This document shows, piece by piece, positions 24,477 through 36,500 of a stretch of DNA of 39,836 nucleotides (the first letter of the stretch is position 1; each line of letters opens with the position of its first letter). The translations under genes were made by a program, and so were the position numbers. The stretch covers positions 30,232 to 70,067 of the forward strand of contig JAIPMN010017869.1 of the NCBI GenBank assembly GCA_020650975.1, written 5' to 3'. The DNA comes from Apostichopus californicus (taxonomy: Eukaryota > Echinodermata > Holothuroidea > Aspidochirotida > Stichopodidae). The notes beneath the pieces are model-generated. The model was given only the letters and a program-made list of their open reading frames with translations. It made no database searches and was not told where the DNA came from.

Positions 24477-24519
24477 GTTCTTGGGTGAGTAATCAATGTA
24501 AAAGGATTTCCCCCTCCCT

Positions 24520-24790
24520 GACAAGGTTCCCAAGTGGCCAGGGTGGGTTCTGATGGCCCCCACTCCCGGATGCAAAGTGGCCAGGGTGGCAAGCGGACTA
24601 GCTAGGTACCGCGGCACCCCTCTCCCTGACAAGGTTCCCAAGTGGATAAGGTGAGTACCGCGGCACCCCCCCCCCCAGACAAGGTTCCAAGCGGACAAGG
24701 TGAGTATCGCGGCACCCCTCCCCCAGACAAGGTTCCAAGCGGACTAGGTGAGTTCCGCGCCTCCCCTCTCCCTGACAAGGATCAGGGGAG
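24520..24790 (+). repeat. GC-rich tandem repeat with repeated GGTGAGT
   Basis: Repeated GACAAGGTTCC words at about 24520, 24628, 24678 and 24726, with a diverged GACAAGGATC copy at about 24774. The later spacing is 48-50 bp, with CGCGGCACCCC and AAGGTGAGT between. The block is much more GC-rich than its surroundings. Short ORFs in it are by-products of the repeat. Confidence 0.88.
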
Positions 24791-24865
24791 GAAATGTTTT
24801 GAAAAAACGCCTAAGTCCAAACAACTGGATCTTTAAATATTTGAAAAGCATCCTAAATCAGAGTC

Positions 24866-24940
24866 ACACCTAATGGTCTAGTGGTAAAAAAAAATTTTTT
24901 GCATCACAAGGTCCCAGGTTCAATCCCAACTTCTGCTTTC
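24866..24940 (+). repeat. tRNA-like sequence, third family
   Basis: A-box-like TAATGGTCTAGTGGTAA and B-box CAGGTTCAATCCC separated by an A9/T6 insertion-like tract. The head resembles tRNA-Gly/Glu-type D arms. Too damaged to be a functional tRNA; probably a tRNA-derived repeat. Confidence 0.45.
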
Positions 24941-25289
24941 CTTTTACTAGTCCTCCAGTAAAAGACAAGAAACATCCATACCAAAAATTCAATATATTAT
25001 GCATATACACAAAATACATCCAATTAGAACTGCCAAAATATCAACTCCATTTAGATCCACTCAATCAGAGAGATGAGTTTAGTACCCCTTATCTTTTGTA
25101 AGGGGGGCAAAGACTTGTTAGAGAAGGATAACAACAGTTGCTTCAAATATGCTTTACTAGTTAATGTAAACTTTAATATAGCTTATACTTAATCATGCAA
25201 AATCAGGTCATTGACAGGACTTTTGTCCCCTCCCCACCCCCACCCCCTCCCCCATACCAATTATCAAATAAATTCGAGTTTTCTTTTTT

Positions 25290-25490
25290 GGTGTTAACAA
25301 GTTTTTCAGTTTGACCTCTGTTGACCTAAAATGACCACTAACCTCCACAGAAAACATGCAGGTACTTCTACTCAATGAGGTTGATCCATGTAGCACATAT
25401 CAAGTAAAGGCAAAAGCTTTAGTTTTGGAGTTACAGTGTTTACAAGGCTTCAGATTTTGAACTCTGTTGACCTTAAATGACCTTAGCTGG
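25290..25490 (+). repeat. Dispersed repeat with TGACCT half-sites (copies B and C)
   Basis: Two units about 150 bp apart. The first has TGACCT at 25312 and 25322 plus TGACCA at 25332, each spaced by exactly 4. The second has TGAACT at 25458 and TGACCT at 25468 and 25478, again spaced by 4. The intervening sequence resembles copy A near 23,300. Confidence 0.65.
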
Positions 25491-26820
25491 CTATGATCAA
25501 TTTTGGGTTCTGACCAGCCTCGATAATATTAACTCCTATACATTTTTTCTACAGTATTTGAGAACTCACAACAACATGTGTTACAGTTTTAAGTATGCAA
25601 ACTAAATCATTAAATAAACATATAAAAAAATGGTAAGAACAAAAATCATGACATGATACTAAGGTACTGTTGTCTTTGTCTTGCCATTAAACCTGATGAA
25701 TATGCAAATAATAAACAAATAAATAACTTGTTATGAAACAACGAAGCAATCACAACAATAAATATCTTGCAAACAAATATAAATTATAACTTTGACACAC
25801 ATTGACAAATTGCAGTTAATGCTATTGCACACAACAGGAAAGGAACTATTTTTTTGGTTGGAATGTTTCATTTTGCTAATTTTACACATGATTAACATTG
25901 CTAAATTCAGTGAATATCTCCAGATTTTATGTACTGTCACCGCAATATCCCCAAATTTGTTTACTATAAAGCCCTGAATAATTTCAATATCCCTGTTTAG
26001 CCTTCTGTTTGTTGAAACAGCTTTAACCTAAGCTGAGATTAATTGCAGCTATATATATATATGTAAATTCAACACAGATCATTTACTAATTTCATAGCCT
26101 CTAATTAAATTTCCATAAATCTCTTTTAACTTACGGATGAATAATGAGACTCCCATTTACCTTCAAGATATCATTGTCTCTAGATGAGGGGTTCTTAAGC
26201 TTGGTCATTTGACCATTTTGTCATTTGACCATCTGACCATCATCCTGAAACATAGAACCACCAAACCACTGTGATACACTCAAATATCCACACCTCCAGT
26301 TATTGATGAAAAGAAGGTAAATTAAATTTGTAGCATAGCTGTAAAACATTTGGGAATTGATTTCAATGCATTCACCAGAGTTAGCACATATTTGGATATA
26401 TTAATTACAAATTAATATTCTTCATCATCTATATATAACTATAATGCTCCTGCACTCTTGGACACTCTCCTCCACTTTACTCAATCTCTATATAAATATA
26501 TTTATCTCTTTATAAATCCTCTCAATGTTCATTACTTTCAAAAGCCAATAAACTAATTATTTAGACTGGCAAATATGTCTTTCCCTCACAAGCTGCATGG
26601 TCTCATCACCCCTCCCCCTCCTCAACCTCCACCCCTCCCCCTTCCCCCCTCTCTCTCTCTCTGAAAAAAGTTTGTATCTTGTTTTGTTGTAAGACCAGAT
26701 TAAAGTAATACTTCTATTTTTTGATAAACTTTTGTCAACTTAACCTCTGTCTGTTGAACACTACTGTATATGCTGTGTATTGATTGTTACCATACCAAAT
26801 CAATCTACTACCAAAACCAT
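25491..26820. other. Intergenic region, AT-rich, no gene seen
   Basis: AT-rich sequence with (AT)n at 26051-26063 and a CCCTCC/(CT)n tract at 26608-26662. Short ORFs on either strand are unsupported. Confidence 0.6.
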
Positions 26821-26821
26821 C

Positions 26822-26827
26822 TTTATT
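26822..26827 (-). terminator. Candidate polyadenylation signal for the SLC38A11-like gene
   Basis: TTTATT on the + strand is AATAAA on the - strand, about 440 bp past the stop codon. Weaker ATTAAA variants lie closer, near 27049 and 27148. Choice is by motif only. Confidence 0.3.
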
Positions 26828-27268
26828 TGTTTGTTCAACTGATAAACACAGATTGGGACTTAAGAAAAGGTTAAAATCTCTGCTAAAATCATCAAAGTGT
26901 GTCCTGTTGGTTCTGAACCTCCACCGTACCATTCCCAGACTGGGTAAATCAGACAGATAAACTGCATCAATTAATACCAATAAATATAAATGCTTTTATG
27001 GATGCAAAAACCTACTTGATGAAGCCTCAGTATAAGTGTGACCATTATTTAATATTCTAGCATATTTGCCTACAAGTTTGATAACCTTTTAATTCAAGCT
27101 GGTTATGACATGACAGTTTGACGATTGCTCTCTTAAAAACAAATTAAATTTAATTCCTATGACTTCAGCAGAATGGTTCATCTAAGGTGTAACATGAGGA
27201 GACAGGGGTAGAGTGGAGGGGGAGGTGGTTCCTCTACATTGGGGTTCCTGGTGACAATTAAGTACCAT

Positions 27269-27517
27269 TCATGAAGACAATTGCCTGTCTAGTTGGACGT
27301 TGGTCTCATTACAGTAATCAAAGGCCTCTCCGGTCTTGCATTCTGCCACCGTGTGGTCCACAAAGATTGTTACGATACCGGATATGACTACTGCAATGCC
27401 AACCACCAGTAGGCAGATGGCTGGAAGCTTCTGCCAACCGTACCAATTCCCTCCTTCCCATCGGATGTAGCACGCAGCTGGTAGGATCATGATGAGAGGG
27501 ATGGCACCAAAGATACC
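27269..27517 (-). CDS. SLC38A11: SLC38A11-like last coding exon
   Basis: Acceptor TATAATTAG, phase 0, TGA stop at 27269-27271. It encodes GIFGAIPLIMILPAACYIRW (TM), then LPAICLLVVGIAVVISGI (last TM), then a tail with CKTGEAFDYCNETNVQL. Human SLC38A11 has LIFIIPSACYL and a similar Cys/Asn tail. Confidence 0.93.
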   Translation of the reverse strand, partial: GIFGAIPLIMILPAACYIRWEGGNWYGWQKLPAICLLVVGIAVVISGIVTIFVDHTVAECKTGEAFDYCNETNVQLDRQLSS

Positions 27518-30500
27518 CTAATTATACCAAAAGAAAAAATATTATTAACTCTAAGCAGAAAAGTGATTCACAAGATTTCAGTTAATTTATCTGACTGTCC
27601 ACAATGCCGGTCATTAAAGACACTATGTCAAGAAGGACTCTGCAGCATCCTGCAGCCTGGCTGCATAGGACATAACTTTCATGCACGTGTGGTTCAAAAC
27701 CATATGCACTGCACCATAGGCGTAGGAGCCCAATTTGATTTGGGGGGGGGCTGTAACGACTTGCTCAAAAAATATAACAAAAATTTTAATGTGCATATCA
27801 TATAGGCATGCATCGGTTATTACATCGTATGCCAGTAACATACAATAATTTGGGGTGTTATTACCCTTCCATATTGGTTATAATTATTGGGGAAGTTGTT
27901 ACAAAAATAACGAATTAACCTAAAATAACTATAAATATTTAGAGATCTTAATAGGTACAGGATTGAAGGATTGTAAATGTTTACTAGAGCAACACTAAAG
28001 GCCAAGAAAGTCAAGGACATACTTACATTCAGGATTAACACCAGTCCTAGACACTCCGTACTCATGGAAACACCGAGTGCGATACCAACAATTATTAATG
28101 TATTGATCAGGTGGCGTTCTAACGTGGGCTCAGAACCTACCCATCCATGGCGGACAATGAAATTTTCCACTACCTGCGGAAAAAACAATAAAATGGGTCG
28201 CTGCTATTGAAAAGCATCTAAAATAGAGCAATTCACATTTTAATTAAAATTAATCTTATGTACATAAAATAAGAATAACTACAAACAAACAAGTTTGCAA
28301 TCAGCATTGATCTTTTACTTTATTGCTGCTTGATAAAATCATAAGTTGACACAATTCATCCAAACATTCATGCTCTTCTATTAGGTTATTTTTCAACTAG
28401 GTTAAGATACCATTGATGGTGGGGATGGAAGACCCAAGCTTGATATGACATGATGGGGGGAGGGGGCTGTGCATTTGCAATGAGGAAATCCTTCAGTGCA
28501 AAAACATANNNNNNNNNNGATGTGAATACCCAATGAAGTAATCATCAGTGAAAAAACATATATGTAATAGTAGATGTGGTGAGCGACTGTTAATAATTTC
28601 AAGGAGGGGGTAACAATTGCTCAGGGGTCTTCACTTTGAATCGGCTGGTATGTACTGAAATCTTTTGTGTGTCATATTAACTATGAGAGGAAAGAGGGGG
28701 TTTAAAAGAATTGAGAAGTAGAAGGGGGTTAGGTGTCAATGTAAAGATGTAAAAGTATTCTGCAACAAATCATGACACAAATTAAAAATAATGTTCTATC
28801 TCAAACATTCCAGTAAATATCATGACCTCTAGCTTTTCTGCAACATATTATCTTCTACAATTGTTTGAATGTTTCATTCCAAAAGATGTCCCATACATAC
28901 CTCCCTACAGACCAAACATTCCAAGGGGTATGTGCACATGATTGTAATAGCAAATGCTACTCTTGCAATGTTCACGAGATCGTCAGTGTAGCAGTAATTT
29001 TGTAGCAAGTCACCTGGATATGAAAAAGAAGAAGAAGACACAGATTACACTATGTAAAAAAGACACTGAATATGTATTGAATTTATGTAAAGCAACACTG
29101 AATATGTATTGAATTTATGTTAAGCAACACTAAATATGTATTGAATTTATATAAAGAAGACACTGAATATGTATTGAATTTATGTAAAGCAACACTGAAT
29201 ATGTATTGAATTTTATGCAAAGCAACACTAAATATGTATTAAATTTATGTTAAGCAACACTAAATATGTATTGAATTTATGCAAAGAAGACACTAAATAT
29301 GTATTGAATTAATGTCGAGCAACACTAAATATGTATTGAATTTATGTAAAACACTAAATATGTATTGAATTTATGCAAAGCAGCACTAAAAAATGTATTG
29401 AATTTTATGTAAAGAAGACACTGAATATGTATTGAATTTATGTAAAGCAACACTAAATATGTATTGAATTTATGTAAAGCAACACTGAATATGTATTTAA
29501 TTTATGTTAAGCAACACTGCATATGTATCAAATTTATGCAAAGCAACACTAAATATGTATTGAATTTATGTTAAGCAACACTAAATATGTATTGAATTTA
29601 TGTAAAACACTAAATATGTATTTGACATTTGAAGGGTACCTGCATGACAATGGTACTGCCAAGCTCAATGTTAAAGTAAGATCAGAACAGTTGAAGTTAC
29701 TATTGACAATCTACCCTTCTGTGTTAGATGGCCAAACAACCATCATGAAAGTATTTCCATCATATCTATTACCAATTTATCTGGACTATATCTAACAATC
29801 CAGATATATTATTATTAGACTTTTTGAAAATCCACACGGTTGCCCAGGAAAGACAAAATCACTTCAAAATTCAGCTAAAGGGTTTTAACATGGATATAAA
29901 ATCAAATTATTCAATCACCCAAACTGAAATCAAGTTTACCTGACCTAATTTCAAAATTACCTTGGGTGAAATGCTTGAAAGTGATGTAACCGGTAACGCC
30001 TACAATCAGCAGGAATATTGTTGCCATGACAACAGCATAGTGGGTCACTTTTTTCCACATGGTTTGAGTAGGAGTCTCCAGAGATGCAAAGATTAGAAAT
30101 GCATTGTGATGACAAACAAATGCTGTCAAAAAGAACAAACAGATACAAAAAAATGTCCATCATTTCTTCCAAAAGAAGTGGAAATTAATCTCTAAACTTG
30201 TGCAAGGCATTTGATACGCATTCAAAAATGAACAAATTACGTGCCTCGATCCAAATCCTGAACCGTGTGTAATGATGCATAATATACAGTTTTACAAGAA
30301 AAGCAATTCATGATCATTATTCATTCCTGTGATGAGGCTTACGACACTAGCTATACCATCAACAAATCATTAAAATTTCCTTTCCAATGAACAACCCCCT
30401 CTTCCATGACTCTGACATAGAGAATGCATCCATGCAATACTTATCTTTTAGACATCTTGTATATATATATCGTAAGAATTAAGCTAGAAAATTACAAGGA

Positions 30501-33500
30501 GTTCAACAAAGCCTAAGATCCCATTTCCTTCTCATACAAGTGAATAGCAAAGTGTGGTGACATCTTGTTCACATATCTTGTTATTATTCTCTGACATATG
30601 ATGTAAATGCTTGCTTTAATTTGTTTAACTGCCGTATAGACGAGCTCCTGAATATGAACTTACCAAATGTTAGAATACTGACAGATTCAATGGCATTAAT
30701 ATTTGCAAAATTCCAGTCCCCTGGTTCGACTTCTCTGAAAACAAAGAAATATTGAAGGAGGCTTAAATATGAAGATTTTTATCTGTACTTTTGGAAAGAC
30801 CATCTGATATTCTTCCTCAAATACCTTTCTATAATTATCACAGGTACAGAGAGAAATCAGCTAAAAACCATTCATGAAGATAAATGTTCTGTGACTTCTA
30901 GCTCTGTTGTCAAGAATTTTGAAATCGGATGATATTTCATCTCTCGAGTTTTTCAAGCAAAGTCGCCGACTGTTCAGGACAGCCTTATGAAATAGTAGGA
31001 CAAACATAAAAATTTAACTGTTGCAAAAATAAGACAAAATTAGGTAATATTGAAGGAAAAGGTAGGACAAAAATAGGACCAAAACAGAGGGTGTCAGAAC
31101 ACAATTTCTACTATTTTGAGCTTTTTCTTACAACGATAATGTACAAATGACTAAGATTGACAAAGACTTTCTTGAGAGTTATCTGTCATTGTGATGTCAC
31201 TCAATCACTCTGCTGTTGCCAGGTGCATAATAGTACATCAGACTTGGAACTACCAGATCATGTGATTTTTGATACATTGATGTATACATTGTTGCAGTAT
31301 ACTTGCAACAATTCAATTCATTTCATCACAGAATATATCTCTTTTATTAAATGCAATTTCTGATCTAGTCTTACTGTCTGCAATATAAACTGTGAATTTT
31401 TATATTAGAGAGGTTTAGCCTACAAAAATACTTACATTTTAATTGTTCCAATACGTATAATGATGACAACGCACAACAAGATAAGCAACACCATCGATAG
31501 AAAAGCAACCTGTGAAAGTGAAAATGAACATGAAACAGGAAGAAATTAGTTGGCAAAATTTCAGAAAACAGGGAACCTGATATGACAATATCAGGAAGAG
31601 ATGGTAAATGGCAAACCATGTACAAGATTTTTCGTCACCTATCAAATTGTAATTAGTGAGAAATCATGATTATTTTATCATTAGTTACCACTCAGGTTAA
31701 AGAAACTATTTTGAAGTTGAACAGGCCTGACTTTCTCATTCTGGCAGGATCTTCTTCACAGACAAACTAAAAGGAAACCCTAAATAACAGCTTAAATATC
31801 TGTCAATTTAAAACTAAAAATGTGTCTATTTTAACAGGTTCCTACTGACGAAACAGTCCAGCTAGGATGTAGATAGATACCTTGACTGCCTCTGAAGAAG
31901 ATATTGCTTGGATTGAAACCTCAGAACATTTAACATGTTGATGCATTTGATATGTTTGCACTGGCAGCTAGTGTTGTTGCAGTAGAATCAAACAAATTAA
32001 AACATTAATTATGCCAACACATATGTAGAGGCTGTTTGGTGACTCTAAGCACGATCGAAAGATTGCTTAAACCTTGGATAGTAGTCGCAATATATATTGT
32101 TTTGATTGATTGGTATCCAAAGCCAGGGATTTTTGGTTTGTTAGTTGTCTAATCCAGCAGTCTTGACAACTAGGCAGAATGGACATTTCCGTGATTTCTC
32201 TGCACTGGATGGTTAACGTTATCGGTGGGATAAACAAATTAATACACATTGATCTGAACCCTCAACCATCTGTGTTAGAGTGTCACATTTTCATTTCCCA
32301 GCTTTACTCATGTTTTTGTTTGATTCTGACAATATTAGCTTTTTCTGACTAGGAATACTGGAGTTGCATGAATAAAACCGTTATACTGCTTTAAATCTCA
32401 ATGACAATGAAAACAGATAATTTCTCAACCATGCATTGAGTTTGTAAGTCTCCCCACAAAGTCAACGGCAAACTTTATTTATTTACAGTGAACAGATCTC
32501 TTAATCAGTTTGAATAATTTAAACGAACACAATGAGACACTGTAATAACCACGTATAAGTGCACATGCTATTTTCACTTTCTTAATGACGGCAATTTCTC
32601 ACGACACTCAGAGCGAAACGACGCTTGAGAGATAATGCTTCTCTCATCTGATTGGCCAACCTTAAATGCATTATTTAAAAGTCTTGATTGAGTAAAGATT
32701 TCCATCAGTGATTAATGACACATATCCGTGGTTAATATTTAACAGTCTACGTGGATCAGAGGAAAGCCAGACTCTTAGAAACTTCTTTTACGAATCAAGA
32801 CATTTAGCTGGTTGCCATGGTCACCAGGGCAGTTGTAGTCTGGTCGTATGACAGAGTATAGTGCGTGAGGCTGTTGAGATGAAATGTATCCGCATCGTGT
32901 AATGAAATATATGTTGGAGATAAAGTGAGTTCATTTATTGGCAGATATATCAGTGTTTGTACATATGTGCTACTAGTATGGTAACAGTCTGTTGACCCGA
33001 AAAAAGGCATTATGGGGGTGCCCCAGAAGACCATGTTACCACCGTTTGGTTTGTTTGCTGATGCAGATTAATTAACTTAAGACTGGAGTTTACATTTAAC
33101 CTCCAACAAAACAAAAAAAAAACAGGCAGATTTTGCACTTTTACAAAGTGAATCTTGCTGTTACCCATATTTAATGTACAGTACTAGAACAGCTGAGAGG
33201 TTATAGTATAATTTAAATAATAACTTCAAATTTTGGTTGTGCCATAAATAAATATTACTTCTTTTTCTTATAAACACAAAAAAAAGTAAACAGAAGGTTG
33301 TTGTGTTTTGTTTTTTTGTAAACAATTTATGCTCAAAGAAAGAGGTTAAAAACAACCTCAATCATGATAATCTTGTTCTTTTTTCTTCAAACATGGAGAT
33401 TTCTCCACCTAAGCAGCCGATTTCTCAGCCCAAGCAGGAGATTTCTCAGCCCAAGCAGCAGGTTGCTCAGCCCAAGCAGCAGATTTCTCAGCCCAAGCAA

Positions 33501-36500
33501 CAAATTTATCAGACCAAGCAGCAGATTTCTCAGCCCAAGCAGCAAATTTATCAGCCCAATCAGCAGATTTCTCAGCCCAAGCAGCAGATTTCTCAGCCCA
33601 ATCAGAAGATTTCTCAGCCCAAGCAGCAGATTTCTCAGCCCGAGCAGCAGATTTCTCAGCCCAAGCAGCAGATTTCTCAGCCCAAGCAGCAAATTTCTCA
33701 GCCCAATCAGCAGATTTCTCAGCCCAAGCAGCAGATTTCTCAGCCCAATCAGCAGATTTCTCAGCCCAAGCAGCAGATTTCTTAACCACGAGCAGCAGAT
33801 TTCTCCGCCTGAGCAGCAGATTTCTCCGCCCGAGCAGCAGATTTCTCCGCCCGAGCAGCAGATTTCTCCGCCCGAGCAGCAGATTTCTCCGCCCGAGCAG
33901 CAGATTTCTCAGCCTGAGCAGCAAATTTCTTCAGCCCAAGCAGCAGATTTCTCAGCCCAAGCAGCAGATTTCTATACTAATTTGTTACATCTTGTGAATA
34001 GGTAATGAAGGTCTTTTAATTTTTGCTTACCTTGACAAGTTTCGTAACATTTTTGTAGAAACTGAGAGGAAGTAAGATGAGCAAGGTTATGACACTAATT
34101 ACAAAGTATCGGTTGGCAAGAACATGATTTTCTGTAAATAAAAGAACAGCAAACATTTAGAGCAGGTAAAATATAACAAAATAAACTTAAAATAAAATAA
34201 AACTGTTAGTAAACTGCTTATCCACTAGAAAGCCTGTGTACGAGAATGTTTAAAAGTAAGTGGACATGATGTTTCGATCCTAGTAGGATTTTCTTCAGAG
34301 GCTAAATGAGAGAGCCTTTAGAAGCTGAGAAAGCAAATATACTTAACACAAATTGACAATACAGTGAAGCCCTGCAGAATGCCTTAGAACTACATTTTGT
34401 GATTACTGAACTGGTGATTTCTCTCCCTCCTCCCCCACCAGTGGCGGAGCTAGGGGTATTGGTCAGAGGGGGCGAGAATGGTCTGTAGGGGTGCTTTCGA
34501 CACTATCTAAGCGGAGCGCCACCACAGGTTGGCGCGGAGCGTACACAAAATTTTTCAGTAAAGATACTCCCTAGATAGCAGGAAATGACCCTTTCCGGGC
34601 CTTGCTAATTTGCAGATAAACAAAGAATAAATAGGTGTCATCGCCATTTTGTCAGAAAATTACACCAACAAAATGTGACAAAAGTCAATAGGTAGGATGA
34701 GAGCGCAATAAAAAAAGTCAATAATCGCGAATAAGTAAAAGTAGTAAAAAGCTGAAAAGGGCGCCATGCAGCAGTCCATTTGAGTCCGTCAGGGGGGCAT
34801 CCGTCCCCCCTGACTGTATGGACACTCCGCCACTGTCCACCACCCTCCCCAAACACCATGGACTTCCTTTCTCTTAATGCTACAACCCAATAGATTACCC
34901 TTGTCTCCCACCTTACCTCCCTCAACACCATTGACTTCCTTTTCTCTTAATGGTACAACCCAATTGATTACCCTCTTCCCCCACCCTACATCCCTCAACA
35001 CCATTGACTTCCTTTTCTTTTATGGTACAACCCAATAGATTACCCTCGTCCCCAACCTACCTCCCTCAACACCATTGACTTCCTTTTCTCTTAATGGTAC
35101 AGCCCAGCAGATTATCCCCGCCCCCCCTCTCACACCAATGACTTACTCTTCTCTTAATGGTACAACCCAACATCCTCCATAATCATTAATTGTATAAATG
35201 AACACAAGCTGCCTGAATGTAGAACACAAGATGACACTTTAGCATCACTAAGCTTGTGTAGTATTGATATATCTCTACCAGTTTGTTTTAAAACCCATCT
35301 ACATGTATACAGGCAGATAGTTTAAATATATTGCTGGTATATGAATTCACTCTAGGATATATGGAACTGGAGTAACCTTTTTAATTTTGAAAACGTAGCA
35401 TCAATAATGGACATCCACATGCCTGGTGTCTGCAGAGAGATAAGAACTAAAGCAGGCACAACCAGGCACATCTCTCTTGTCTTGTATTGGATTCAATATC
35501 AAATATGAAGGTACCAGATTTGGATCTTGAAGAAACAGTTATGAGATATCCCTAAAATCCCTTATTATTACCGAGTCACTCTAGAAATGGCAAAGTACAT
35601 ATAAAGGAGTGCAGTAGTTGTGAGAAGACAGATAAGTGAGAAGTAAATAACAAACTTTATTTTTTTAATTATTTTACAATTCCACACAGGAATGATGATA
35701 ATAGACATAAACAAACAATATTTGCATAAACTTCTACGAGGACTTGGCGACCACATCCCTGTGACTATTTAGTGTGTGAAAGTCAATGGACATTTAAATG
35801 GCGTATGCTACCGTACAGTTTGAAACCACAGTGTATAAAAGTGACAACAAGCTTGTACAAGCCATGGTAAATGCATGCCACAAGCTTATCTCACATGTGC
35901 AAGTAACTTGTGAGATGGTGTACCAAAATAAAGCTTGTGACGGTAGGCAAATCGTTAAAGAGGAAAACGTTTGAAGGTTTATTAGAATATCTTGAAAGAT
36001 TGAACCTAAAAGAAACCTGAATATGATATGGCCTGCACAGGCACTATTACCTTTAATAACGGAATATTCCAGGTATTTAAATATTACAACCAATGTTTAG
36101 CATTTCTCTGTAAGTCCTTGCAACAATCGTATGGCCACAAATTTCACCACTTTGGGAGAACCATGTATTTTACCTGTTGTTATTATAGTGTCACCAATTG
36201 GGCAAACTACTCTTTCGACTAACTTAATTCAGTAGCATCAAGTGATGTATCTTTCTGTTTCAAATTTACAGCTGTTTTATAGTTAATTATGCTTACCTCC
36301 AAATATTCTCTCACAAACCTGGCTGATTGTATCTCCAATTATGACATGGTAACCAATCATAGCTGTTGAGAGGTAAAGAGACATAAAATTAGATTCCACA
36401 CACCACAAAAAAAAAAGAAAGAGAAAAGAGAGAAAGATAAATGGGAAGTATAGATCATCTTTTTGAATAGATTATAACTTCCATTTAAATCATGTCCAAA

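Noticed and set aside
27693-27760. Transposon end (CATAGGCGTAGGAGCCC followed by a G-run)
   Set aside because: It resembles common DNA-transposon termini, but I found no matching inverted end or target duplication nearby.
29052-29630. CRISPR-like repeat array
   Set aside because: There are no unique spacers between units and the context is an animal intron; it is a minisatellite.
32804-33034. Minus-strand 76-codon ORF
   Set aside because: No similarity, no splice link to the transporter frame, and it sits in a long intron whose flanking exons join correctly without it.
33303-34005. Long ORFs of 160-213 codons with QISQPKQ or SPSSRFL repeats (+) and EKSAAWA repeats (-)
   Set aside because: They are frame by-products of a 21-bp tandem repeat lying in an intron. 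Several frames are open at once and none has start context or similarity to a protein.
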